This document shows positions 5,844 to 12,740 of a DNA stretch of 35,873 nucleotides, piece after piece. This DNA is from a virus, in the IMG/VR virus record IMGVR_UViG_3300044682_000024, positions 1-35,873 of that record. One strand, 5' to 3'. Every line of letters begins with the position of its first letter. Position 1 is the stretch's first letter. The position numbers were made by a program, and so were the translations under genes. The notes beneath the pieces are model-generated. The model was given only the letters and a program-made list of their open reading frames with translations, did not search any database and was not told the DNA's origin.

Positions 5844-5909
5844 TTAACGTGCAGTGTAGAGCGCCGAAGCCACGACAAACAGCAGCAGGTCAATCAGCTT
5901 GGCGGTCAT
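5844..5909 (-). CDS. 21-aa hydrophobic peptide
   Basis: Reads MTAKLIDLLLFVVASALYTAR: a single short membrane helix with basic ends. The ATG overlaps the TGA of the upstream two-helix membrane protein (TGATG), and AGGTGGG lies 4-5 bases upstream. Its location between two well-supported genes with canonical overlap makes it plausible; it is too short for family evidence. Confidence 0.4.
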   Translation of the reverse strand: MTAKLIDLLLFVVASALYTAR

Positions 5910-6211
5910 CAGTCCCACCTTTGCGCGGCGATCTCGGCCAGCTCTTCTTCTGTGCCGGTCCAGCGGTATTTATCAGCTATGGCCCGTTCTACGGCATCTG
6001 AGGCCTCTTGCCGCGCCCGATCCTCGATCCACTGGGCGTTGATCGTACGGGCCATCAGGACAGAGCCTACGATGATCAGGAGCACGATGGTTGCGGTGAT
6101 GAGGTTATCGACATCCCCGGCTTTGGCCTCTACAAACATCCATCCGAGGGTGAGGCCTACGACGACGAGCACGAGGGTGAACCAAGGATTGAAGCGAAGA
6201 TCGAACTTCAT
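5909..6211 (-). CDS. Two-helix membrane protein
   Basis: 100 aa. Two hydrophobic helices: FTLVLVVVGLTLGWMFVEA (about residues 11-29) and ITATIVLLIIVGSVLMARTI (about 38-57), then a charged C-terminal tail (EDRARQEASDAVERAIADKY). GGAGA sits 7 bases before the ATG at 6211, which is preferred over 6241. Topology probably places the tail in the cytoplasm. Not assigned to a family. Confidence 0.65.
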   Translation of the reverse strand: MKFDLRFNPWFTLVLVVVGLTLGWMFVEAKAGDVDNLITATIVLLIIVGSVLMARTINAQWIEDRARQEASDAVERAIADKYRWTGTEEELAEIAAQRWD

Positions 6212-6255
6212 GGCAATTCTCCAGTGTTGCAGGGTTAGCACTGCGTGGGCTCAGG

Positions 6256-6453
6256 TTATACCGGGAAGCCCTGTGGAAGCGGCTCCCCGAAGTGAATAGC
6301 TTTCTCGCGGATGGTGCGCAGGTCGTAGTCGCCGACCAGCTGGTCCTTGAAATTCTTCGATCCGTACTCGTAACGGGCGTTGTTGCAGATGTCGTCGACC
6401 ACATGAGCGATCACCCATCCGAAGAGCATCGTCTTGAGTTTTCCGTAGGTCAT
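6256..6453 (-). CDS. Hypothetical small protein, first of the promoter-driven cluster
   Basis: 65 aa: MTYGKLKTMLFGWVIAHVVD then DICNNARYEYGSKNFKDQLV. The N-terminus is amphipathic; the rest is polar. It has the best expression signals of the cluster: AGGAGG 8 bases before ATG, and a TTGACA-17-TAATCT promoter at 6478-6506, giving an untranslated leader of roughly 20 bases. Function unknown. Confidence 0.65.
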   Translation of the reverse strand: MTYGKLKTMLFGWVIAHVVDDICNNARYEYGSKNFKDQLVGDYDLRTIREKAIHFGEPLPQGFPV

Positions 6454-6477
6454 TGTGTTGCCTCCTGATCTGTACTG

Positions 6478-6506
6478 AGATTACGCGTATGCGAAAAACG
6501 TGTCAA
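6478..6506 (-). promoter_or_regulatory. Sigma70-type promoter of the minus-strand cluster
   Basis: Read on the minus strand: -35 TTGACA (6506-6501), 17-bp spacer, -10 TAATCT (6483-6478). The -35 is consensus and spacing ideal; the -10 matches 3 of 6. It lies in the 56-bp gap between two genes and points at the AGGAGG-equipped gene at 6453. Confidence 0.7.
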
Positions 6507-6509
6507 GCG

Positions 6510-6683
6510 TTATTTCTGCAACTTTCGGGTGATGAACTCTTTTTCTTTACGGGCGGCGCGCCAGTCGCGGATACGTTGCAGCTCACAGATCGAGCAAATA
6601 TTTTGCACTCTGCCAGATGTAGTCATGCGGACCCTGTCCCACTTATGACCCTTGGCGCAAACAGGTGATTTGATGGCTCCCAT
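6510..6683 (-). CDS. Small zinc-ribbon protein
   Basis: 57 aa. CAKGHKW near the N-terminus and ICSICELQR about 20 residues later form a CxxxH...CxxC zinc-ribbon pattern, followed by a basic helix (RDWRAARKEKEFITRKLQK). Such basic mini-zinc proteins are common in phage early regions and may bind nucleic acid. Start uncertain: the ATG at 6683 has GGGGAG very close; a GTG at 6692 is also in frame. Confidence 0.6.
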   Translation of the reverse strand: MGAIKSPVCAKGHKWDRVRMTTSGRVQNICSICELQRIRDWRAARKEKEFITRKLQK

Positions 6684-6690
6684 GCTCCCC

Positions 6691-6720
6691 ACTCTACCCG
6701 ATATGTATTATGCGTGTCAA
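6691..6720 (-). promoter_or_regulatory. Weak promoter candidate
   Basis: Minus strand: TTGACA (6720-6715) followed at 18 bp by TAGAGT (6696-6691). The -35 is consensus and shares TTGACACG with the stronger promoter at 6506-6499, but the -10 is poor. If used, the transcript would begin almost at the start codon of the zinc-ribbon gene. Confidence 0.3.
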
Positions 6721-6722
6721 CA

Positions 6723-6845
6723 TCAGCGTACCTTCTTCGAGCTCCAGATAGCAATCAAGTTCGAGCGCAATCCCTCGGCCACCAAATTTATTTTGGTCTG
6801 CACCATGAGTACTGCCTGCTTCGGCTTGGGCGGCGACTGCTTCAC
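6723..6845 (-). CDS. Possible 40-aa basic peptide
   Basis: GTG start; the peptide is Lys/Pro-rich at first (KQSPPKPKQAVLMVQTK) and then INLVAEGLRSNLIAIWSSKKVR. It fills the gap between two small minus-strand genes without overlap. ACGGGG lies too close to the GTG for a good site. There is no family evidence and the opposite strand also has an open frame, so it is only a candidate. Confidence 0.3.
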   Translation of the reverse strand: MKQSPPKPKQAVLMVQTKINLVAEGLRSNLIAIWSSKKVR

Positions 6846-6865
6846 GCCCCGTTAGATGCGCAAAG

Positions 6866-6997
6866 TCACTTCGGGGGATTCATACGCGCCTGCCGCTGGC
6901 GTTTAAGTCGTTCTATTTCTTCTAGTTTCATTAGCTTATCCAGCTCGCGCCGATCGTAGTCTTCCTTATTCATTGCATAGCCCTGGGGGGTTGTCAT
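6866..6997 (-). CDS. 43-aa charged helical peptide
   Basis: Reads MTTPQGYAMNKEDYDRRELD then KLMKLEEIERLKRQRQARMN, a strongly charged single helix or coiled coil. It is the outermost gene of the minus-strand cluster. TACAAT lies 6 bases before the ATG, so a transcript from it would be leaderless; an internal ATG at 6973 has a moderate AGGG upstream. Unknown function. Confidence 0.5.
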   Translation of the reverse strand: MTTPQGYAMNKEDYDRRELDKLMKLEEIERLKRQRQARMNPPK

Positions 6998-7024
6998 GCG
7001 GTAATTGTAGAGCACAGACACCAA

Positions 7025-7045
7025 AGCCCACCGGAGAGGTGGGCT
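7025..7045. other. Perfect 8-bp stem-loop
   Basis: AGCCCACC (7025-7032), loop of 5, GGTGGGCT (7038-7045). There is no run of T after it on the plus strand and only TTTGG on the minus strand, so it is not a clear intrinsic terminator. It lies upstream of the first minus-strand gene, where it could be a transcript boundary or a 5' leader structure. Confidence 0.6.
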
Positions 7046-7093
7046 GTAGTGCCAAAAGGAGTTCGCTTCTACCGCTGCCAGGCTGCAGATGCA

Positions 7094-7123
7094 TTTACAG
7101 GATAAACAAAACTAGGTTATATT
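7094..7123 (+). promoter_or_regulatory. Rightward promoter candidate for the intergenic RNA / late operon
   Basis: TTTACA (7094-7099), 18-bp spacer, TATATT (7118-7123); each box matches the sigma70 consensus at 5 of 6. Transcription would begin near 7130 and run through about 650 nt without a convincing gene before the 7781 gene. It lies within an AT-rich island in a GC-rich genome. Confidence 0.5.
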
Positions 7124-7149
7124 TGCAATAGCCAGGTTATACATTTGCA
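7114..7149. repeat. Tandem direct repeat AGGTTATA(CA)TTTGCA
   Basis: AGGTTATATTTGCA (7114-7127) and AGGTTATACATTTGCA (7134-7149), starts 20 bases apart, about two helical turns, differing by a CA insertion. The copies contain the -10 elements of the facing promoter candidates, so they may be operator sites on one DNA face. Confidence 0.55.
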
Positions 7150-7163
7150 TAAAACCCCGACAA
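7136..7163 (-). promoter_or_regulatory. Leftward promoter candidate for the minus-strand cluster
   Basis: Minus strand: TTGTCG (7163-7158), 16-bp spacer, TATAAC (7141-7136). The -10 matches 5 of 6 and the -35 4 of 6. It points toward the gene at 6997, crossing the stem-loop at 7025-7045, and its -10 lies in the second direct repeat. Confidence 0.4.
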
Positions 7164-7183
7164 TTCGAATCTTTCCGGGCTCA
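7164..7183 (+). other. tRNA 3'-end-like motif, possible attachment core
   Basis: TTCGAAT (7-base T-loop form), CTTTC (5 bases), CGGGCTC (7 bases) and A reproduce the spacing of a tRNA 3' half from T-loop to discriminator base. The preceding GACAA does not pair with CTTTC, and no matching acceptor 5' strand exists nearby, so this is not a tRNA gene. Temperate phage attP cores often carry such tRNA 3' ends. No integrase is seen in the window. Confidence 0.25.
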
Positions 7184-7736
7184 TGCATTCGTGTGTTTTG
7201 GCGTGTCTACGAAAGTGGGCAGGCGCGGTTGATGGCTTTTGGGCCACGGAGAGCGCCAGCATCACCTCTGACCAATGCCTAAACTCACAGCGCACGACGA
7301 AGCTGTGAGCAGTGGTTTGAGGCGCGGAATGAACCTTATTGGCCCGCTGTATCGCGGGTGGGTATCGAAGGGGAACCATGAGAGTCACAAATCCGCTCAC
7401 GCGGTCGGGGTTCGGCCCTATCTCAACTTACTGGTCACACTCATGCAGGCCAGATAAGCGAGCTAAAGCCGCCAAGATGGAGCCTGTCAGGAGCTCTGAT
7501 GCCCGTACGTCCCCCTCCTTGCTCTGTATCGTTCCGGCTTCTTCTCTCGGGCTCAGACAGATCTCCGTAACCACTGAACGCGGCATGGGCTGGACAATCG
7601 GGGCCAGCGGACAGGTGAGCCAACGGGCGCTCTGGCGACAGAGTGAGCGGCCCTGTCCAGGATCGGTGGCACAATGACCTGATTACAGACACAAAAACTT
7701 GGCGCGTAAGTCCTTTATTTTACGGTTGAAACCACT

Positions 7737-7748
7737 GCTACGCGTAGC
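7737..7748. other. 12-bp perfect palindrome GCTACGCGTAGC
   Basis: A fully symmetric 12-mer located 33 bases before the ATG of the first late gene. It could be a protein-binding site or a leader hairpin; no second copy was noticed. Confidence 0.4.
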
Positions 7749-7780
7749 GGGAAGGCTCCGGGTTTGCCTATGGAGGAGAG

Positions 7781-7999
7781 ATGGAGATTGGAGATAGGGT
7801 AGTGCGCAAATCCAGCGAGAGGAAGGGGTATATTCACGACCTTAAGGATGGGAGAGTTGCGATGGTCAAGGTGAGGTGGCTCGATGACAAGTCAGAGGAC
7901 TGGATGCCGACGGAAGAGTTGAGAGAATGGGACAAGCAGGCGATCCCAATGCAACACAAGAGGGCGAGATGGCCAAGAAGAAGTCGTGGAAAAAGTTGA
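7781..7999 (+). CDS. Hypothetical small beta-barrel-like protein
   Basis: 72 aa. The first 50 residues (EIGDRVVRKSSERKGYIHDL, then VAMVKVRWLDDKSEDWMPTE) have the short-strand layout of SH3/KOW/Tudor-like barrels; the C-terminus is very basic (RARWPRRSRGKS). GGAGGAG precedes the ATG directly. It is the first gene of the rightward structural operon. DNA- or RNA-binding is possible but not shown. Confidence 0.6.
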   Translation: MEIGDRVVRKSSERKGYIHDLKDGRVAMVKVRWLDDKSEDWMPTEELREWDKQAIPMQHKRARWPRRSRGKS

Positions 8000-8193
8000 G
8001 ACCCGATAGCAACCAAGAGCTCGAGGATGATCTCCACGCTGAGCGACGTCTCACGGCTGACTGGTACGACCGCATGACTGGATCAATCAATTGGATGGAA
8101 GGGGAGAAAGAATCCGTGATGATCCAAATGGATGCCATATCGGAACGGATCAATGCGATTATCGCCAACAATCGCCAACTTGATTCAAACTAG
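7969..8193 (+). CDS. Hypothetical coiled-coil protein
   Basis: 74 aa: a basic start (MAKKKSWKKLRPDSNQELED) and a long charged helix (DLHAERRLTADWYDRM... ISERINAIIANNRQL). GAGGG is 5 bases before the ATG at 7969; an in-frame start at 7927 is possible but would enlarge the overlap with the previous gene from 31 to 73 bases. It lies just upstream of the small terminase; role unknown. Confidence 0.55.
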   Translation: MAKKKSWKKLRPDSNQELEDDLHAERRLTADWYDRMTGSINWMEGEKESVMIQMDAISERINAIIANNRQLDSN

Positions 8194-8207
8194 GGTAAAA
8201 TCCCCTC

Positions 8208-8654
8208 ATGCCTACAGGTAGACCTTGTTCATGGACTCAGGAACTCGAAGACGAGATACTCCTGCGTCTGTCTCATGGAGAGCCACTGACCAAGATTTGC
8301 CAGGACCAACATATCCCCGCAGAATCAACGATTTATCGGTGGGAAGATCATGTTGAAGGCTTCTCAGAGAAAGTCACACGCGCGCGGGAACGAAGCGCAG
8401 ACCATTATTCCCATGAAATCATAGAGATAGGTGACGAATTAACGGTGATGGAGGTACCTTCTCCTGACGGTGGAGTGACGCTCCGTGTTGACCCCGGCGC
8501 CGTGCAGCGCAACAAACTGCGCATTGAGACCCGCATCAAGCTCATGCAGATGCTCAAGCGCAAGACTTATGGCGAAAAGGCAGAGGTTGCAGTGACCGGC
8601 AAAGACGGCGGCCCGGTCGAGTTTATTACGAAAAGCATCCTCGATAAGCAGTAG
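8208..8654 (+). CDS. terS: Terminase small subunit
   Basis: 148 aa. The N-terminal domain reads GRPCSWTQELEDEILLRLSH then GEPLTKICQDQHIPAESTIY and RWEDHVEGFSEKVTRARER, the helix-turn-helix DNA-recognition pattern of the phage small-terminase family with Tyr/Trp after the recognition helix. The ADHYSHEIIEIGDE segment and the RIETRIKLMQMLKRKTYGEK helix match the oligomerisation part of the same family. It recognises packaging sites on phage DNA and delivers them to the large subunit encoded 2 kb downstream. Confidence 0.85.
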   Translation: MPTGRPCSWTQELEDEILLRLSHGEPLTKICQDQHIPAESTIYRWEDHVEGFSEKVTRARERSADHYSHEIIEIGDELTVMEVPSPDGGVTLRVDPGAVQRNKLRIETRIKLMQMLKRKTYGEKAEVAVTGKDGGPVEFITKSILDKQ

Positions 8655-8716
8655 ATGGACGCTGAGATGGATCTGATTAGGGCTGAGCAATAAATAATCA
8701 TGCTAATATTTGAGCC

Positions 8717-9064
8717 ATGCCAGCCTTTCTTAGTAATCCCCAGCCGACGCAGCTTATCGCTCTCTACCCAGGCGACTCGATCCCCTTGGTGAACAATGCC
8801 GCAGTCGATAGCGGCATCACCCAGACGCAGCAGGTTGCGATAGGTCCGGTACCTGGGAACTCGGTTGGTAACGTGGTGATCAACAACTCCACCAACCAGA
8901 CGGCTACAGCCCTGCAGTGCTCGACGCCGAACGGGATCTATGAGGCCTTAAGCCAGGGAACAGTGACAGCTGGAGAGTCGCTGCCTTACAACATGAGCGG
9001 CGGATGGCTGTGCTTCAGCTTCGGAACTGCCCCGACCTCCGGCAGTCTGATCGTGACCCGATGA
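8717..9064 (+). CDS. Small beta-rich structural-type protein
   Basis: 115 aa, not recognised. Ser/Thr/Asn/Gly-rich with alternating strands (VVINNSTNQTATALQCSTPN, ESLPYNMSGGWLCFSFGTAP) and two Cys; no signal peptide. The pattern suits a small virion decoration or fibre-associated protein. The ribosome-binding site is weak (TTTGAGCC), while an AT-rich stretch with TAATAT (about 8702-8707) upstream may be a promoter. TGA overlaps the ATG of the SGNH hydrolase gene. Confidence 0.6.
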   Translation: MPAFLSNPQPTQLIALYPGDSIPLVNNAAVDSGITQTQQVAIGPVPGNSVGNVVINNSTNQTATALQCSTPNGIYEALSQGTVTAGESLPYNMSGGWLCFSFGTAPTSGSLIVTR

Positions 9065-10767
9065 AGTGGCTGCTGGCGTTCCTCCTCGCGATCCCCGCGT
9101 TTGCTCAGCCCAGCAATCCTGTTAATGGCGGCGGGAGCTCAGGCGTAGCACCCTATCTTGGCTTGGTGGGCACGCGATCGAATATCGCTACGATAACTAC
9201 CACTTCGACTTGGGCTATGGGCCGAACAGCGAGTATCGCTCGGGTCTCCATTCCGGCAAACGGAGCCAGGCCCGTGTTCGCCAATATGTTCGTGACTACG
9301 ACCGGCGTCGAGCAGAATCCAGGCACCACGACCTACAAGATGTCGATAGAGTATCCATCAGGTGTAATTGCTGGCGTGTGTACCTTTGGCGGTCAGCCTA
9401 CGGTCACTGTAAGCACAATGTCTCTGGTAATCCCTGATGCCAACAGCTGTCCTCATGCTGCGATCCCGGCCGGTTCTATGTATTGGGTGAGGGCTCTGGT
9501 CCAGAACGCTGCCGGTATTCCCTACACTTCCGGCCTGCAGCCCAACTCCTTTTCTTTCACATTTGACGGCCTTATGCTTGGAACGGGAACACCGACAGAC
9601 AACACCACATCGGGAACGGTTGTCTATAGCTCAGGGTCTGTCACGAACGTGCAGCTACCCCCTGTCGCCATCATCGGTATGACTACAAGCCCATCGGTTT
9701 GCATCGTGGGAGACAGCAGGGCTCTAGGGATCAAAGATCAGGTCACCGACATCAATTTGGACATTGGAGAGATTGCGCGGTCGATCGGACCCGTCTTCAA
9801 CTACACCAAGATCGCAACCTCAGGAATCACGGCTTTTGCCACAGCTACCAACTTCACCACACGCGAACTGATTGTTAAATATTGCTCTCACGCGATCGAT
9901 GAGCTTGGCATCAATGATTTTGGCATCCTGGGAAGGAATGCGGCTGAGGTAGTGGCATCGCGGTCCGCTCTGGCCGGCATATTCGGTATTCCCACCTTCG
10001 GAACTACGCTGGTCCCGGAGACGGGCAGCTCGAAGAGTTTTGTAGGCTTCACTACCGCCGAGAGCGGATTTACCATGCTCACGGTCACTAGCGCAGCCAC
10101 GTGCACATCGGCGCTTACACCATGCCCAATTACGCCAGGGGACAGTCTTGGCGGCACTGGCCTCTTTGGATCGATTGAATCTCAGATATCCGGCACAACA
10201 GGTGGCACAGGGACATATAGCTGCACATCGAATACGCCCGTGGTCGCGTCAGGTACCTATGGAGCTGTCGACCATTGGTCGTCTACATATGCGCAGCAAC
10301 CCATAGTCTCTGTGGATCCGTTCAACACCCTCGTCAGGCAAGGGATCGCCGGTGAAATGGGGATGTTCGACATTGATATCGTGGTTGACCCTCTAGACCT
10401 GAACCTGTTTCCCGTGGGAGGCCCTATTGTTGACGCGACAGTGGCTGGAATCGGCGTCACCTTAAGCCTTACCAATGGGAGTACGAGCGCGCAGGTGGTC
10501 GGCCATCCAGAGCAATTGGCGTCAGCGTCGGGAGGTCAATTCATCTCGTGCCCGGCTCAGGGTCTGGCCACTACGGTTTCGGCCATTGAGTCATTTCAAA
10601 CCGGATCCATCATTCTTTCCGCAGCCCCCACGGCAAGCTCGGGCTCAGCTGTCTGCACGATGACCGGATTCAATGAGACCCTTGATGGCGTGCATGAATC
10701 TCCGTATCTGCTTCAAGCTATTGCTCGCTCAGGGATTATCGACACTAGCCGGATTTTCATCAAATAG
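9061..10767 (+). CDS. Secreted SGNH/GDSL-family hydrolase
   Basis: 568 aa. Starts with a Sec signal peptide MKWLLAFLLAIPAFA followed by Q (predicted signal peptidase I cut after residue 15). Residues 30-200 are a Thr/Ser-rich beta domain. The SGNH blocks follow: GDS in CIVGDSRALG (217-219, nucleophile Ser), G-I-N-D at 283-286 (oxyanion Asn), and the terminal D542-G-V-H545 pair for the catalytic Asp and His. Such enzymes de-esterify polysaccharides or lipids, here probably acetylated surface glycans. An insertion with several Cys lies between blocks III and V. The start at 9061 forms ATGA; an upstream start at 9004 would mask the signal peptide. Its place between the two terminase genes is unusual. 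Confidence 0.8.
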   Translation: MKWLLAFLLAIPAFAQPSNPVNGGGSSGVAPYLGLVGTRSNIATITTTSTWAMGRTASIARVSIPANGARPVFANMFVTTTGVEQNPGTTTYKMSIEYPSGVIAGVCTFGGQPTVTVSTMSLVIPDANSCPHAAIPAGSMYWVRALVQNAAGIPYTSGLQPNSFSFTFDGLMLGTGTPTDNTTSGTVVYSSGSVTNVQLPPVAIIGMTTSPSVCIVGDSRALGIKDQVTDINLDIGEIARSIGPVFNYTKIATSGITAFATATNFTTRELIVKYCSHAIDELGINDFGILGRNAAEVVASRSALAGIFGIPTFGTTLVPETGSSKSFVGFTTAESGFTMLTVTSAATCTSALTPCPITPGDSLGGTGLFGSIESQISGTTGGTGTYSCTSNTPVVASGTYGAVDHWSSTYAQQPIVSVDPFNTLVRQGIAGEMGMFDIDIVVDPLDLNLFPVGGPIVDATVAGIGVTLSLTNGSTSAQVVGHPEQLASASGGQFISCPAQGLATTVSAIESFQTGSIILSAAPTASSGSAVCTMTGFNETLDGVHESPYLLQAIARSGIIDTSRIFIK

Positions 10768-12498
10768 ATGGGCAAGCAGGTAATCAGTCTCCTTCAGCCG
10801 AAACAGCTTCTGATCGGCGAATTGATGTACAAGACTGGCAAAGAGGCTGCCACCTGGATTGGTGGTGGCGGGGCCAGAGCTGGTGGCAAGTCTGGTGGTC
10901 TCAGACGCATCATGCTCGACCGGCGCCTGCAACGGCCTGGAACGCCTGGCGTTATCCTTCGGCGGATCTATAAGGACGTAAACGAGAACCACATCCAGAA
11001 ATACTTCGCCGAGTTCCCTGACTTGCTGCCGTACTGGCGTGCGACTGATCAGGAGTTCAGGCTACCTAACAAGTCAAGACTTTGCTTCCGGTATGCCGAG
11101 AACCAGCAGGCGGTCGACCAGTCCTTCTGGGGCCCAGAATGGTACGACATCTTCGTCGATCAGGCCGAGCAGTTCACCGAGCGCGAACTGACGATCATCA
11201 AATCATCGAACCGCTGGCCTGGCGCCCCCATCAACGATTGCAAGACGGCGCTGTTCTTCAATCCTGGCGGGATAGGGACCGAGTACCTTCGCAGGGTATT
11301 CCATCAGAAACGATTCCATGGCAATGAACGGTCTCAGGACTTCGCGTTCGTTCATTTGTTTGGCTGGGATAACTATGTTTGGTTCGAACCTCTTGGGATC
11401 AGCCCTGAGGATTTCTATGCGATGCCTTCGATGTGCGCTCGGACGGAAGGGGATCAGGACGGATCGTGCTGCCGGTTCCATATGTTCATCTACTGCACGG
11501 CCGAGGGTAGAAAGCTCGATACGCTTCCTCCCAGTCTCCGCGCCGGCCACTTAATGGGCAGTTTTGACTCATTTGCCGGTCAATACTTCGCAGGCGTATG
11601 GGATGAGTCCAAGCTGATCCTCACGGCGTCTCAGGAAGTCAATCTCATACAGCCCTGGTGGGCGCGCTGGATGTCCCACGATGACGGATTCGTGCATCAC
11701 GCCTCAATCGGCTGGTTCGTGAGCGGCAAGGTGTCTCCCAAGCAGTTTCTGGAGGTATTTGGCGTCACGATCACTGACGCAGTGACAGTTGTCATCCTCT
11801 ACCGGGAACTTAACCTTGCCGAGACTGAGCCGGGCGACCTGATCCGCATGGCGCGCAAGGAGACGACCCTGGATGAAGCCAAGACCATGAGCCGGTACTT
11901 TCTCAGCCCTGACGCCTGGGAGAAGGACGCGAAGGGACACAGCGTTGCCGAAGAGATCAGCAGGGAGCTTCTGCGGGTCGAGAATGTGCCGGTTAACGGC
12001 AGAACGCTGCAAGTCACGTTTCCCTACCCGGAGCAAGCCGCCAATGCTCGGATCAGCGGCTGGCGGTACATGTACGCATGCATGAAGAAGACCGGCGATG
12101 TGCTGGGCGGCTGCATGAACCCCACTCGGCAGGATGACGACTTCGAGAAAGAGGGCGGGGGTTACTCTCTGAATACTCCGCTGTTTTTCATCTCTGGAAA
12201 CTGTCGGGAATCCATCGAGGCGATTCCGATGGCGATCCGCGACGACAAGCACGCCGGCCGCTCAGAGGATGTTCTCAAGATGCCAACGCTTTCAGACGAC
12301 ATTCTTGACCGCATCCGGTATGGGCTGCTGTCGATGCTGAACCCGAAATCGACTCCGTTTCCTGTGGTTGCAGCGGAAAAGCGCGTGGAAATGGAAAAAT
12401 CAGGCTTATCTCTGACTGAAGTGGCCATAATGATGCGTAAAATGGAAGCTGATAACAAGCGGAAAGCACGCGGGAAGAAGAGTTCATGGGCAAGATAA
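10768..12498 (+). CDS. terL: Terminase large subunit (packaging ATPase/nuclease)
   Basis: 576 aa, usual length. Walker A is GGGARAGGKSGG (residues 33-44, Lys41-Ser42). Walker B is YDIFVDQAEQF with Asp131 and Glu134, the DQAE form seen in several terminase families. The RNase H-like nuclease begins at SHDDGFVHHASIGWF (Asp305/306 in place of the common D-W-G-F) and ends with DDILDRIRYGL (510-520), typical of the third acidic site. It powers DNA translocation through the portal and cuts concatemers. It starts one base after the SGNH gene's TAG. Confidence 0.92.
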   Translation: MGKQVISLLQPKQLLIGELMYKTGKEAATWIGGGGARAGGKSGGLRRIMLDRRLQRPGTPGVILRRIYKDVNENHIQKYFAEFPDLLPYWRATDQEFRLPNKSRLCFRYAENQQAVDQSFWGPEWYDIFVDQAEQFTERELTIIKSSNRWPGAPINDCKTALFFNPGGIGTEYLRRVFHQKRFHGNERSQDFAFVHLFGWDNYVWFEPLGISPEDFYAMPSMCARTEGDQDGSCCRFHMFIYCTAEGRKLDTLPPSLRAGHLMGSFDSFAGQYFAGVWDESKLILTASQEVNLIQPWWARWMSHDDGFVHHASIGWFVSGKVSPKQFLEVFGVTITDAVTVVILYRELNLAETEPGDLIRMARKETTLDEAKTMSRYFLSPDAWEKDAKGHSVAEEISRELLRVENVPVNGRTLQVTFPYPEQAANARISGWRYMYACMKKTGDVLGGCMNPTRQDDDFEKEGGGYSLNTPLFFISGNCRESIEAIPMAIRDDKHAGRSEDVLKMPTLSDDILDRIRYGLLSMLNPKSTPFPVVAAEKRVEMEKSGLSLTEVAIMMRKMEADNKRKARGKKSSWAR

Positions 12499-12740
12499 GA
12501 GAGTGGCTCAGGGAATGGCTTGGCATCGAGGATATCGATAAATCTATAGCGGCTCATGCGGACGCTATCAACCTGCTCGACTACACAATTCACAAGAATT
12601 CCTTGACGCAGCCCCCATCCTCAGCGCACAGTAAAAACAAAGGTCCATTAAGCGGGTCCAGGCTACGTGTGTTGAATGACAGGCTGAACGCGACGGTGCC
12701 TGAGCCTACGCAGCAGGAGAAATTGGAGAATCATGGCTGA
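12486..12740 (+). CDS. Hypothetical small protein
   Basis: 84 aa: an amphipathic N-terminus (MGKIREWLREWLGIEDIDKS) followed by a helix (IAAHADAINLLDYTIHKN) and a polar, probably disordered tail. It overlaps the end of the large terminase by 13 bases and the start of the next gene by 8. Not recognised; a small head-assembly factor is possible from position only. Confidence 0.6.
   Translation: MGKIREWLREWLGIEDIDKSIAAHADAINLLDYTIHKNSLTQPPSSAHSKNKGPLSGSRLRVLNDRLNATVPEPTQQEKLENHG

Larger units (their letters stand above)
7130..7690 (+). ncRNA. Candidate structured RNA region without a protein gene
   Basis: No reading frame here has both a ribosome-binding site and a protein-like sequence. Instead there are many helices: gcct/aggc plus aaa/ttt around an 8-bp CTCACAGC/GCTGTGAG hairpin (7277-7323); CCCGC/GCGGG (7343-7358); CCGC/GCGG (7393-7404); GCTGG/CCAGC (7589-7608) directly abutting GGACAGG/CCTGTCC (7609-7615 with 7652-7658), which encloses a 7-bp hairpin with a GCGA tetraloop (7628-7645). 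A rightward promoter candidate precedes it. That it is a functional RNA is inference. Confidence 0.4.

Noticed and set aside
7137-7400. Minus-strand 87-codon frame in the intergenic island
   Set aside because: No ribosome-binding site and a composition unlike the neighbours; the phrase RFEL is what antisense of a tRNA T-loop gives, so it is better explained by the tRNA-like motif.
7100-7480. tRNA gene
   Set aside because: Only a T-loop-like 3' part is present. No complete cloverleaf could be built on either strand.
7441-7692. Minus-strand 83-codon and plus-strand 112-codon frames
   Set aside because: Both cross the stem-loop region, lack ribosome-binding sites and have Arg/Ser/Pro-rich random-looking sequence.
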